The notes under the pieces are model-generated. The model was given only the letters and a program-made list of their open reading frames with translations, was not told the origin of the DNA and searched no databases. A stretch of DNA of 7,709 nucleotides from Teretinema sp964641135 (lineage in GTDB: Bacteria; Spirochaetota; Spirochaetia; Treponematales; Treponemataceae), in NCBI GenBank assembly GCA_964641135.1, contig CAZXJV010000114.1, positions 1-7,709 of the forward strand, written 5' to 3'. This document shows positions 1 to 6,934 of this stretch, piece after piece (position 1 is the stretch's first letter; each line of letters starts with the position of its first letter). The position numbers and the translations under genes were made by a program.

Positions 1-40
1 TGTTGTCACTGGTTCCTGAAAAATGGATATGGCGGCAGAG

Positions 41-736
41 TCAGTATGTTGGGGTGAAAAAAAAGCCAAGAGCCAATACAGCCAGGATCGGCCCGATGGA
101 GGCGATGCCGGTAAAACCAAAGCTGTCGCGTTCAGCTGCCCGGTCACTTCGTACTCCGGCTACACCCACACCGAGGGCAATAATAAACAGAACAGCCATC
201 GGCCCTGTTGTTGCTCCGCCGGCATCGAAGGCAACTGCAAGAAATTCGGGATTGGTAAGTGCTGCTGCAGAAAAGATCAGGGCATAACCAACGAAGATTA
301 TAAGGCGGTAAGAGATCTGGAACACAGTTCTTGCCAGGGCAATGGCCAGAAAAACACCTACACCTATGGCAACGAAAATCACAAGCCGGGTAGAATCAAA
401 TGAGGATGAAATACTCTCTGCCTGTGTTCCCAGAACAAGCAAGGCCGGCTCTGCAAGAGTGATGAGGAGCCCGAAAATCAGTCCAGACACAAGGATCAAA
501 GGGAGTCTTCTTGTACGGGTGATTGCAGCTCAAAGAAAGGATCCTGCAGGCATGATGCCCAGCTCGGCGCCGGTTAAAAACAGGGCAAGACCGCTTGTAA
601 CAAGAAAAGCGCTTACCAGAAATGCCGCAATATCCTGAACGGAAGAATCCAGGAGCAGCCATTGCAGCAACACAACACACAAGGCAATGGGCGCAATCGC
701 GATGGCTGAATCTTTAAACTTGTGGGAAATGTTCAT
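41..736 (-). pseudogene. DUF1538-type integral membrane protein, interrupted by an in-frame TGA
   Basis: The minus strand from ATG 736 reads 68 codons, meets TGA at 530-532, then continues in the same frame to a second TGA at 41-43. Read through, the product is about 231 residues, the usual size of a single-domain DUF1538 protein. The first part (residues 1-68) holds two hydrophobic segments and the motif TGAELGIMPAG. The second part holds LITLAEPALLVLG (about 92-104) and AFDAGGATTGP (about 169-179), which I recognise as the conserved DUF1538 signatures, among several further membrane segments. Both halves of one domain are present with no frameshift, so a point nonsense mutation (for example GGA to TGA) or a sequencing error fits best. 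Some DUF1538 proteins are reported to work in pairs as cation/proton antiporters, but the function here is unproven and no partner is visible before the left edge. The Shine-Dalgarno sequence before ATG 736 is weak. A restart at TTG 499 or GTG 490 could make two polypeptides; this is less likely. Confidence 0.75.
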
Positions 737-757
737 CAGAGATCATGCTACCATGTC

Positions 758-787
758 TTGACAGAAAGAACAAGTTTTTGGCATTAT
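758..787 (+). promoter_or_regulatory. Candidate sigma-70 promoter of the purB-guaB-purA operon
   Basis: A perfect TTGACA -35 hexamer (758-763) is followed by an 18-base spacer and CATTAT (782-787), a 4/6 match to TATAAT. The -10 hexamer ends only five bases before the preferred purB ATG at 793. A start site six bases downstream would therefore fall on the A of the start codon and give a leaderless or nearly leaderless message. It is the only promoter-like pair seen in the 56-base divergent gap with a perfect -35. It is predicted by eye. Confidence 0.4.
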
Positions 788-792
788 TCCGC

Positions 793-2217
793 ATGGATAC
801 ACGTACAATCTTTTCTAATATTTCCCCCATCGATCATCGTTATTCTCTGTCGGAAGCCGAAGTTTTTCAGAAACTGAGTGCTCATATTTCTGAAGAGGCT
901 GCAATAGTCTCCTGTACCAGGGCTGAAATGGCTTTGGTGAAGGCTCATCTGGCTGTTCGCGGAGCCCTTGATGCCGACCTTGAAAAAAAACTTGATACCA
1001 TATCCCGCACCATTGACCCATCCGCTGTTTACAAGGAAGAAGAGATCACCCGCCACAATATCCGGGCGCTTGTAAATGTTCTAAAAACTCTTGTTCCTGC
1101 CGAAATAGCGCCGCTGGTTCATCTTGGTGCGACCAGTGTTGATATTCTTGATACCGCCCTTTCAATACGCATTCGTGATTGTGTTCGGGAGGTTATTCTT
1201 CCGCTGCTCCGTGAACTGGAGAATCTGTTATGTGATATAGCCCGCCGTGAAGCTTCAACTCCCCAGGTTGGCCGTACTCACGGTCAGCATGCCGTACCGA
1301 TAACGTTCGGTTTTGCAGTTGCAGAATATGTCAGCAGATTGGGAAAATCGATTTTAGAGATAGAGAAACGCTCCGGCGAATTGCGCGGAAAACTGGCAGG
1401 TGCAGTCGGCGCTTATAATGCGACCAGCATGATCGTAAGAGATCCGGAAGATCTTGAAAAACGCTATCTGGCGTATTTGGGTCTTGAACCTTCCGAACAT
1501 TCTACCCAGCTTGTGGAGCCTGAATATCTGCTGCGGCTGCTTCTGGAGCTGAATGTTGCTTTTGGAATAATTGCCAATCTGGCGGATGATCTGCGAAACC
1601 TGCAGCGGTCGGAGATCGGAGAGGTATTCGAGTATTTCGGTGCAGGACAGGTAGGTTCTTCAACCATGCCGCAGAAACGGAATCCCTGGAACTCGGAGCA
1701 CGTAAAAAGCCTGTGGAAAGCCTTTGCTCCGCGGGTTATGACCTTTTTCATGGATCAGATTTCTGAACATCAGAGGGATCTTACCAACTCTGCCAGTCAG
1801 CGTTTTGCTGCCGATTATCTTGCCGGCTTTACATTTGCCGTAGCCCGCATGAAGAATGTTGTAGCGGGAGTACAGGCCGACAAGGAAGGTATGGCCCGCA
1901 ATCTTTCCGAAGCAGGCGGTAAGGTAAAAGGCGGTGTGCTTGCCGAGCCTGCGTATATTCTTCTGGCGGAATCCGGTATTTCGGATGCACATGAGGTGAT
2001 CCGTACTATTACTCTTGATGCAGAAAAGAACAGCATCAGTTTTTATGATGCGCTTAAACGGCAGGATGAAGCTTTCAAACGAATTACCGCACAACTTGAA
2101 ACACTCGGAGTATCGGAACCCGAGCAGTTCTTCGCCAATCCTGAACGATATCGGGGCCTTGCATGCGAAAAGGCCCGAAACCTTGCTGACAAGTATCAGG
2201 CCTTAATGAAAAAGTAA
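793..2217 (+). CDS. purB: Adenylosuccinate lyase
   Basis: PurB (EC 4.3.2.2) is a cytosolic homotetramer of the fumarase/aspartase superfamily. It releases fumarate from SAICAR in IMP synthesis and from adenylosuccinate to give AMP. From ATG 793 the protein has 474 residues. Landmarks are RHN at 87-89, GATSVDILDTA at 112-122, the histidine-bearing GRTHGQH at 160-166, and the superfamily signature loop SSTMPQKRNP at 289-298 with its catalytic serine. EHQRDLTNS follows, the counterpart of the usual HERDLS segment. The frame is open upstream to ATG 745, which would add 16 residues (MLPCLDRKNK...) that do not look like a PurB N-terminus. ATG 793 is preferred because MDTRTIFSNISPIDHRY begins there, although no good Shine-Dalgarno precedes it; TTG 778 is another possible start. 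It is the first gene of the operon, with guaB starting 28 bases after its stop. All key motifs are intact. Confidence 0.95.
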   Translation: MDTRTIFSNISPIDHRYSLSEAEVFQKLSAHISEEAAIVSCTRAEMALVKAHLAVRGALDADLEKKLDTISRTIDPSAVYKEEEITRHNIRALVNVLKTLVPAEIAPLVHLGATSVDILDTALSIRIRDCVREVILPLLRELENLLCDIARREASTPQVGRTHGQHAVPITFGFAVAEYVSRLGKSILEIEKRSGELRGKLAGAVGAYNATSMIVRDPEDLEKRYLAYLGLEPSEHSTQLVEPEYLLRLLLELNVAFGIIANLADDLRNLQRSEIGEVFEYFGAGQVGSSTMPQKRNPWNSEHVKSLWKAFAPRVMTFFMDQISEHQRDLTNSASQRFAADYLAGFTFAVARMKNVVAGVQADKEGMARNLSEAGGKVKGGVLAEPAYILLAESGISDAHEVIRTITLDAEKNSISFYDALKRQDEAFKRITAQLETLGVSEPEQFFANPERYRGLACEKARNLADKYQALMKK

Positions 2218-2233
2218 TCATGTGATCACAAAT

Positions 2234-2242
2234 GGGAGGAAG
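2234..2242 (+). promoter_or_regulatory. Ribosome binding site that fixes the guaB start
   Basis: GGGAGGAAG lies a few bases before ATG 2246 at ideal spacing. The frame is also open from GTG 2222, but a start there would place this strong Shine-Dalgarno inside the coding region, so ATG 2246 is preferred. Confidence 0.75.
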
Positions 2243-2245
2243 AAT

Positions 2246-3691
2246 ATGTTCGAGATGAAGGAAACCCTGTCGTATGACGATGTGCTGCTCGTTCCCGGTT
2301 ATTCAGAGGTGCTTCCACGCGAAACAGATGTCAGCACCCGCCTTGCAGGAAATGTACGCTTAAATGTTCCTGTTATATCAGCTGCAATGGATACAGTAAC
2401 TGAAGAAAAAATGGCTGTTGCCCTGGCCCTGGAAGGAGCAGCCGGAGTAATACACAGAAATCTTTCTCCGCAGAATCAGGCCGAACAGGTTTCCAATGCA
2501 AAAAGATATCTGAACTGGATTATCGAATCTCCTGTAACTGTTGAAGACGACCGAACGATCGGTGACGTAAAACAGATCATGCACCGGTATAATGTTTCTG
2601 GATTACCTGTTATTACGGGAGCGGGAAAACTGGTCGGTATTATTACCGGAAGGGATTTACGTTTCTGCCGCGACGACAGTCTTCTTGTCCGTGATGTTAT
2701 GACCAAGGAAATGGTTGTTACCGAGGGTAAACCGTCAGTGGATGATGCCCGGCGGAAATTCGACAAGCATCGTATCGAAAAACTGCCGGTAATCGATACG
2801 GATGGCCGCCTTACAGGATTGATCACTGTTAAAGATATGGAAAAACAGGAAATGTTTCCTTCTGCTGCCCGTGATGCCAAGGGTCGTTTGATTGTTGGCG
2901 CCGCGGTCAGCAATAATGACTGGCAGGTGCGGCTTCCCCTGTTAACAGAAGCGAAAGTGGACTTTGTTGTTCTTGATACTGCCCACGGTGATTCTCGGGG
3001 CGTTCTGGATGCTGTGCGCGGTATAAAGAAACAGTATCCTGATTTGCCTGTGATCGGAGGGAATGTTGCAACTGCTGAGGGAACACGGCATCTGATTGAA
3101 GCTGGTGCCGATGCTGTTAAAGTTGGAGTAGGGCCGGGTTCGATCTGTACAACCCGAATCGTATCCGGTGTCGGTGCGGCCCAGTTTTCAGCCGTTGTGG
3201 AATGTGCTGAAGAAGCCGCAAAGTCGGATATTCCGGTAATTGCGGACGGTGGTGTAAAATTCTCGGGGGATATTTCAAAGGCGATCGGTGCTGGCGCAAG
3301 TACTGTCATGATCGGCAATCTGTTTGCAGGATTGAAAGAGTCTCCCGGGCGAGAAATTATTTATGATGGTCGTATCTACAAGGAATACCGCGGCATGGGT
3401 TCTCTTGGCGCAATAAAAGACGGATCCGGTGATCGTTATGGAATCTCGAAGGATGAAAGCCCGGTTCCCGAGGGAATTGAAGGCCGTGTTCCGTACAAGG
3501 GTGAGCTGAAAAGCTTTTTGCATCAGCTTGTTTCCGGTTTACGAAAAGGGATGGGATACTGCGGCTGCCGTTCGATTGAGGAATTGAAGAACTACCGGAA
3601 ATTTGTTAGGATCACCGCATCGGGACTTCGTGAAAGCCACGCCCATGACGTGACGATCACTCAAGAGGCTCCCAACTATTCCCGCCACTAA
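2246..3691 (+). CDS. guaB: IMP dehydrogenase
   Basis: GuaB (EC 1.1.1.205) oxidises IMP to XMP with NAD+, the rate-limiting step toward GMP, as a cytosolic tetramer. The 481-residue protein has a normal bacterial length. The N-terminal barrel section shows the typical LSYDDVLLVPGYSEVLP. Two CBS domains (about 92-146 and 152-201) interrupt the barrel; in this family they bind purine nucleotides and modulate activity. The catalytic loop GVGPGSICTTR puts the nucleophilic cysteine at 301. The IMP loop YRGMGSLGA is at 381-389, the flap has GDRYG with the catalytic Arg397-Tyr398, and PEGIEGRVPYKG follows. The C-terminus has the usual GMGYCG and HDVTITQEAPNY. The loop after the cysteine reads VSGVGAAQ where bacterial enzymes commonly have VAGVGxPQ, a small departure. 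It lies between purB and purA with gaps of 28 and 24 bases, so it is an internal operon gene probably read from the purB promoter. Confidence 0.97.
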   Translation: MFEMKETLSYDDVLLVPGYSEVLPRETDVSTRLAGNVRLNVPVISAAMDTVTEEKMAVALALEGAAGVIHRNLSPQNQAEQVSNAKRYLNWIIESPVTVEDDRTIGDVKQIMHRYNVSGLPVITGAGKLVGIITGRDLRFCRDDSLLVRDVMTKEMVVTEGKPSVDDARRKFDKHRIEKLPVIDTDGRLTGLITVKDMEKQEMFPSAARDAKGRLIVGAAVSNNDWQVRLPLLTEAKVDFVVLDTAHGDSRGVLDAVRGIKKQYPDLPVIGGNVATAEGTRHLIEAGADAVKVGVGPGSICTTRIVSGVGAAQFSAVVECAEEAAKSDIPVIADGGVKFSGDISKAIGAGASTVMIGNLFAGLKESPGREIIYDGRIYKEYRGMGSLGAIKDGSGDRYGISKDESPVPEGIEGRVPYKGELKSFLHQLVSGLRKGMGYCGCRSIEELKNYRKFVRITASGLRESHAHDVTITQEAPNYSRH

Positions 3692-3715
3692 TCGTGGCAG
3701 CCAAAGTAGGTAGAC

Positions 3716-4939
3716 ATGAACGTAGTTGTTATCGGTGCCCAATGGGGTGATGAGGGAAAAGGCAAGATAGTTGACTATCTGGCCGATGAATCCCAGTTGA
3801 TCGTCCGTTTTTCTGGCGGTGCCAATGCCGGGCATACAATTGTGCATAACGGAATCCAGTATGCTCTGCACCTGGTACCTTCGGGCATTCTGCATCAAAA
3901 CAACACAGTATATCTGGGCGCCGGTATGGTTATCGATCCTGAAGCACTTTTTAGGGAACTTGCCATGCTCAAGGAACAGGGTATTAACTGGGAAGACAGG
4001 GTTTTTATTTCCGATCGTGCACACCTGGTTCTGCCCCGTTACCGTGAACTTGATAAAAAACGCGATGCTGACCGCAAACGTCCGATTGGTACTACCGGGC
4101 GCGGCATCGGAACCACGTATGCCATGAAAAGCGAACGTGATGGTATCCGTCTTGCAGATCTGAACTGGAAAGAAAAGTGGAACGATCTGGAAGAAGAAGA
4201 CCGTGCTTTTTTATCCCCGTATGTAGATCGTCTTGTTGCAATGAAGGTAGACCTCACAACTGAACTGTGGAAGGCCCGGGGCAAGAGAATCCTTTTCGAA
4301 GGCGCACAAGGGGCATTACTGGATCTGGATCTGGGTACTTATCCTTATGTGTCTTCCGGTTTCTCTTCATCAGCAGGCGCTGCCATCGGTGGCTGCCTTG
4401 GACCGCGCTCGATTGACAAGGTGCTGGGAGTTTTTAAGGCATATTCCACCCGTGTCGGAAATGGACCGATGCCGACCGAGTTTGATGCAAACAGTCAAAG
4501 CGAACTGTACACCTATGTACGGGAAACAGGACGCGAATATGGAGTAACAACCGGACGACCCCGTCGCTGCGGATATCTTGATCTGGTTGCTTTACGCTAT
4601 GCCTGCCGTTCAAACTCTATAGATTCACTGGTTTTAACTCATCTTGACGTCTATGATACTCTGGATGATATCGAAGCCTGTGTTGCCTATACCATTAACG
4701 GGCGTGTTGTCGAGGACTTTCCTGCATCAATTGAAGATCTTAATGCAGCTATACCTGTACTCAAGCATTTTACCGGCTGGAAAACCTCATTGAAAGAATG
4801 CCGTTCATACGATGCCCTGCCGGCAGAGGCAAAGGCCTATGTAGACTTTATTGAGCAGTATACCGGAACAAAGATAGGTATTATTTCAGTCGGTTATGAG
4901 CGTAAAGATACGTTTATAAGAGAGTCTGTCTGGACTTGA
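3716..4939 (+). CDS. purA: Adenylosuccinate synthetase, short divergent form
   Basis: PurA (EC 6.3.4.4) joins IMP and aspartate using GTP to make adenylosuccinate, the substrate of PurB. The start is clear: MNVVVIGAQWGDEGKGK carries the phosphate loop with catalytic Asp12, and NAGHT holds His40. GTTGRGIG (125-132), Arg141, FEGAQG with Gln198 (194-199), the TTGRPRR loop (278-284) and a C-terminal SVG (391-393) match known IMP, aspartate and GTP contacts. At 407 residues it is about 25 shorter than typical bacterial PurA; the missing part is in the helical region before FEGAQG. Other departures are GTTY for GPAY (132-135), VSSGFSSSAG for VTSSNTTAGG, THLD for the guanine-contacting TKLD (308-311), and SVGYE for the common SxGPD. 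The frame is intact and the catalytic residues are kept, so I infer an active lineage-specific variant. A modest AAGTAGG precedes the ATG. It is the last gene of the operon, ending 25 bases before a strong terminator. Confidence 0.94.
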   Translation: MNVVVIGAQWGDEGKGKIVDYLADESQLIVRFSGGANAGHTIVHNGIQYALHLVPSGILHQNNTVYLGAGMVIDPEALFRELAMLKEQGINWEDRVFISDRAHLVLPRYRELDKKRDADRKRPIGTTGRGIGTTYAMKSERDGIRLADLNWKEKWNDLEEEDRAFLSPYVDRLVAMKVDLTTELWKARGKRILFEGAQGALLDLDLGTYPYVSSGFSSSAGAAIGGCLGPRSIDKVLGVFKAYSTRVGNGPMPTEFDANSQSELYTYVRETGREYGVTTGRPRRCGYLDLVALRYACRSNSIDSLVLTHLDVYDTLDDIEACVAYTINGRVVEDFPASIEDLNAAIPVLKHFTGWKTSLKECRSYDALPAEAKAYVDFIEQYTGTKIGIISVGYERKDTFIRESVWT

Positions 4940-4964
4940 CCAGGCCCTATTTTCAAAGATATAC

Positions 4965-5006
4965 GGGACTAAACGGTAATTATTACCGTATAGTCCCTTT
5001 TTATTT
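4965..5006 (+). terminator. Intrinsic terminator of the purB-guaB-purA operon
   Basis: GGGACTA (4965-4971) pairs with TAGTCCC (4991-4997). After one A-A mismatch, ACGGTAA (4973-4979) pairs with TTACCGT (4983-4989) around a three-base TTA loop. This 14-bp stem runs straight into TTTTTATTT (4998-5006). It starts 25 bases after the purA stop and separates the operon from the acyl-CoA synthetase gene. There is no matching T-run on the other strand, so it acts rightward. Confidence 0.92.
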
Positions 5007-5032
5007 GCCTTATGCCGACAAAAAACGTACAA

Positions 5033-5060
5033 TTGTCATAGGCACGCAACTTTATTATCG
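5033..5060 (+). promoter_or_regulatory. Weak candidate promoter region for the acyl-CoA synthetase gene
   Basis: A promoter is expected between the terminator and ATG 5107. TTGTCA (5033-5038) is a 5/6 match to a -35 box and TATTAT (5053-5058) a good -10 box, but they are only 14 bases apart, too close to act as a standard pair. One of the two may be used with a poorer partner. The rest of the roughly 100-base leader shows no riboswitch-like structure that I can recognise. Confidence 0.22.
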
Positions 5061-5095
5061 GCGAAGTGTCGAACTGTTAACGGCTGTTGTGCGTC

Positions 5096-5101
5096 AAGGA
5101 G
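5096..5101 (+). promoter_or_regulatory. Ribosome binding site that fixes the acyl-CoA synthetase start
   Basis: AAGGAG ends five bases before ATG 5107. The frame is open back to ATG 4936, but that start overlaps the end of purA and would translate through the terminator hairpin, giving a 57-residue extension unlike the family. ATG 5107 is therefore the start. Confidence 0.85.
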
Positions 5102-5106
5102 TTATC

Positions 5107-6882
5107 ATGCAGAGTATTACTGATCTTGGGACTTATACATTTTCCTCATTGCTGAAGAATTCAGTTTCAAAATTTTCTGATCGACCCGCATTCGGGTATG
5201 TCGGGCAAAAAATGATTACTTATCGTGAATTCGGGATGAGAGTCAGCGAGATTCGCGATCTTTTATATGCTGTAGGTGTTGATTCGGGCGACAGGGTTGC
5301 AATTTATAGTCCAAGTTCGCCATATTGGGGTGCCTGTTATTTTGCTATTGTTACAATGGGTGCTATTGCTGTTCCCCTTTTACCTGATTTTAGTTCTAAA
5401 GAGGTTGATACCTGTCTTAAGCATTCAACTACCAGGGTTGTTCTTGCAGCAGAAAAACTTGTCGAGCGGCTTCCGCTGACACAGGACGGCGGTCTTGAGG
5501 TTGTAATACGGATTGAGGACTTGCTTGTTTTACATGGCAACAAACCGAGATCGGGTCAGCCTCCTCTTCCGGAGATTTCCGAAAATGATACCGCCAGTAT
5601 CATTTATACCTCCGGGACAACAGGGCGTTCCAAGGGTGTGGAACTGAGTCATAAAAATTTGATCTGGAATGCAATAGGCGGGCAGTTCTTTCAGCGCATT
5701 AACAAATTCGATGTCGGGCTTTCAATCCTGCCGATGTCCCATGTATATGAATTCACCATCGGGTTTTTAATGTTCTTTTTGAACGGTGCAAGCGTCCGCT
5801 ATCTGGAAAAACCTCCCACAGTGACTACTCTGCTGCCTGCACTCAAGACGGTTCGTCCTACATTAATTCTCAGTGTGCCTATCATCATGGAAAAAATATA
5901 CAAAAACAAGATAGTTCCGACATTTACCAAAAAAGAATCGCTAAAGAAATTATATTCAAAACCGTTTTTCAGAAAGATTCTGCACAGGCTGGCCGGCAAA
6001 TCCCTGAAAAAAACCTTTGGCGGACGTCTTAAATTTTTTGGAATCGGCGGCGCCCGGGTAGATCCGGTTGTAGAACAATTCATGAAAGAAGCCCGGTTCC
6101 CGTATGCAATAGGATACGGATTGACCGAGACTGCCCCGCTGTTGGCCGGATCGGGTCCCCGTGTTACCAAACCGGGAGAGATTGGACCGGTTATGCCCGG
6201 TGTAACACTGAAACTCCTTGATCCTGATCCGGTGACCGGCATTGGTGAGGTGCTTGCCAAGGGGCCGAACGTTATGAAGGGATACTATCGGGATCCTGAA
6301 CTGACAGCTTCCGTCTTTACTGATGATGGCTGGTTTCGTACCGGTGACCTTGGCTCTATGGATGCAACCGGAAGGCTAGCCTTGAAGGGACGTTCAAAGA
6401 ACATGATTCTTGGTTCATCAGGAGAGAACATTTATCCTGAGGATATTGAATTTGTACTGAATCAGCATCCTCTTGTTCTTGAATCCCTCGTTGTTGAAGG
6501 AGAGAATTCTTCACTTGTAGCCCTGGTTCAGGTTGATGAAGAGAAACTGGCTGCAGAAGCCCGTAAACGCCTGGAAGAGGAAGGGAAACTGCAGCCACAG
6601 TCGATGACGGCTGTGGTAGGTGAGGCTGTAAGCGGCATGGGTGAAGCGGTCAGCGGGGCCGTAAGTGACTTTTCGCAAATGCTTGCCTATAAACGGGAAC
6701 AAGTTCTCAATGAGATACGATTTTTCGTTAATGGTAACGTTAACAAAATTTCCCGTATCGACAGGGTTGAATCTGTTCCCCAGTTTGAAAAAACTGCAAG
6801 CCAGAAGATCAAAAGATATCTCTATTCCCTGAAGAAAACACTGCAGGGTGATCATCATGGCGGGGAGCCACATCAGGGTTAA
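5107..6882 (+). CDS. AMP-forming long-chain acyl-CoA synthetase (AMP-dependent synthetase/ligase)
   Basis: This ANL-superfamily enzyme is predicted to activate a fatty acid with ATP to an acyl-adenylate and pass it to CoA. The product has 591 residues. Motifs in order are the phosphate loop YTSGTTGRSKG (167-177), the adenine motif GYGLTETAP (336-344), GWFRTGDLG (408-416) with ATP-binding Asp414, and the hinge KGRSKNMILGSSGENIYPEDIE (427-448, quoted from residue 427). Near the end is QFEKTASQKIKRYLY (559-573), where Lys567 is the probable adenylation lysine. A basic segment at about 260-310 (KIYKNKIVPTF... KSLKKTF) resembles the linker insert of long-chain enzymes. The C-terminal domain has a charged helix, a GEAVSG duplication and an added helix (about 480-556) before the final motif. 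Substrate chain length cannot be read from sequence. Arylic or other carboxylate substrates are possible, as is an acyl-ACP synthetase role. It has its own leader after the purA terminator and meets the next gene tail to tail. Confidence 0.9.
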   Translation: MQSITDLGTYTFSSLLKNSVSKFSDRPAFGYVGQKMITYREFGMRVSEIRDLLYAVGVDSGDRVAIYSPSSPYWGACYFAIVTMGAIAVPLLPDFSSKEVDTCLKHSTTRVVLAAEKLVERLPLTQDGGLEVVIRIEDLLVLHGNKPRSGQPPLPEISENDTASIIYTSGTTGRSKGVELSHKNLIWNAIGGQFFQRINKFDVGLSILPMSHVYEFTIGFLMFFLNGASVRYLEKPPTVTTLLPALKTVRPTLILSVPIIMEKIYKNKIVPTFTKKESLKKLYSKPFFRKILHRLAGKSLKKTFGGRLKFFGIGGARVDPVVEQFMKEARFPYAIGYGLTETAPLLAGSGPRVTKPGEIGPVMPGVTLKLLDPDPVTGIGEVLAKGPNVMKGYYRDPELTASVFTDDGWFRTGDLGSMDATGRLALKGRSKNMILGSSGENIYPEDIEFVLNQHPLVLESLVVEGENSSLVALVQVDEEKLAAEARKRLEEEGKLQPQSMTAVVGEAVSGMGEAVSGAVSDFSQMLAYKREQVLNEIRFFVNGNVNKISRIDRVESVPQFEKTASQKIKRYLYSLKKTLQGDHHGGEPHQG

Positions 6883-6884
6883 CA

Positions 6885-6922
6885 GGCTGCTGACAAAGAC
6901 TCGATTGCCTTTGTCATCAGCC
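6885..6922 (+). terminator. Hairpin between convergent genes, probable terminator
   Basis: GGCTG (6885-6889) pairs with CAGCC (6918-6922) and, after one mismatch, TGACAAAG (6891-6898) pairs with CTTTGTCA (6909-6916) around a 10-base loop. It starts two bases after the acyl-CoA synthetase stop and ends 12 bases before the stop of the convergent gene. The rightward T-tract is displaced and imperfect (ATTTT at 6931-6935), and the leftward side has no clear T-run. Termination is therefore plausible for rightward transcripts and only possible for leftward ones. Confidence 0.6.
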
Positions 6923-6934
6923 GGCTAATCATTT

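Noticed and set aside
3..403. Plus-strand open frames over the left region
   Set aside because: They oppose the recognisable DUF1538 protein on the minus strand and look like low-complexity shadows.
530..532. Selenocysteine or tryptophan recoding at the internal TGA
   Set aside because: The DUF1538 family is not known as a selenoprotein, the position suits glycine, no obvious SECIS hairpin follows, and TGA is a normal stop elsewhere in the window.
745..773. Weak leftward promoter for the DUF1538 gene (TTGTTC, 17-base spacer, TAGCAT on the minus strand)
   Set aside because: Only 3/6 and 4/6 matches to consensus, not distinguishable from chance in a gap this short.
1660..2094. Minus-strand open frame opposite purB, and similar ones at 3539-4024 and 5799-6260
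   Set aside because: No recognisable domain or ribosome binding site, and each lies fully inside a confidently identified gene.
2221..2230. CRP-like operator
   Set aside because: The two half-sites abut without the required six-base spacer.
2476..3318. Long minus-strand open frame (280 codons) opposite guaB
   Set aside because: Its composition (rich in serine, arginine, proline and threonine) is that of an antisense shadow, and guaB is certain on the other strand.
4936..5106. In-frame extension of the acyl-CoA synthetase back to ATG 4936, overlapping purA by four bases
   Set aside because: It would be translated through the terminator hairpin at 4965-4997, has no family resemblance, and a strong AAGGAG stands correctly before ATG 5107.
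6841..6934. Small RNA or attachment site between the convergent genes
   Set aside because: The single hairpin is explained well enough as a terminator, and no promoter or flanking direct repeats were seen.
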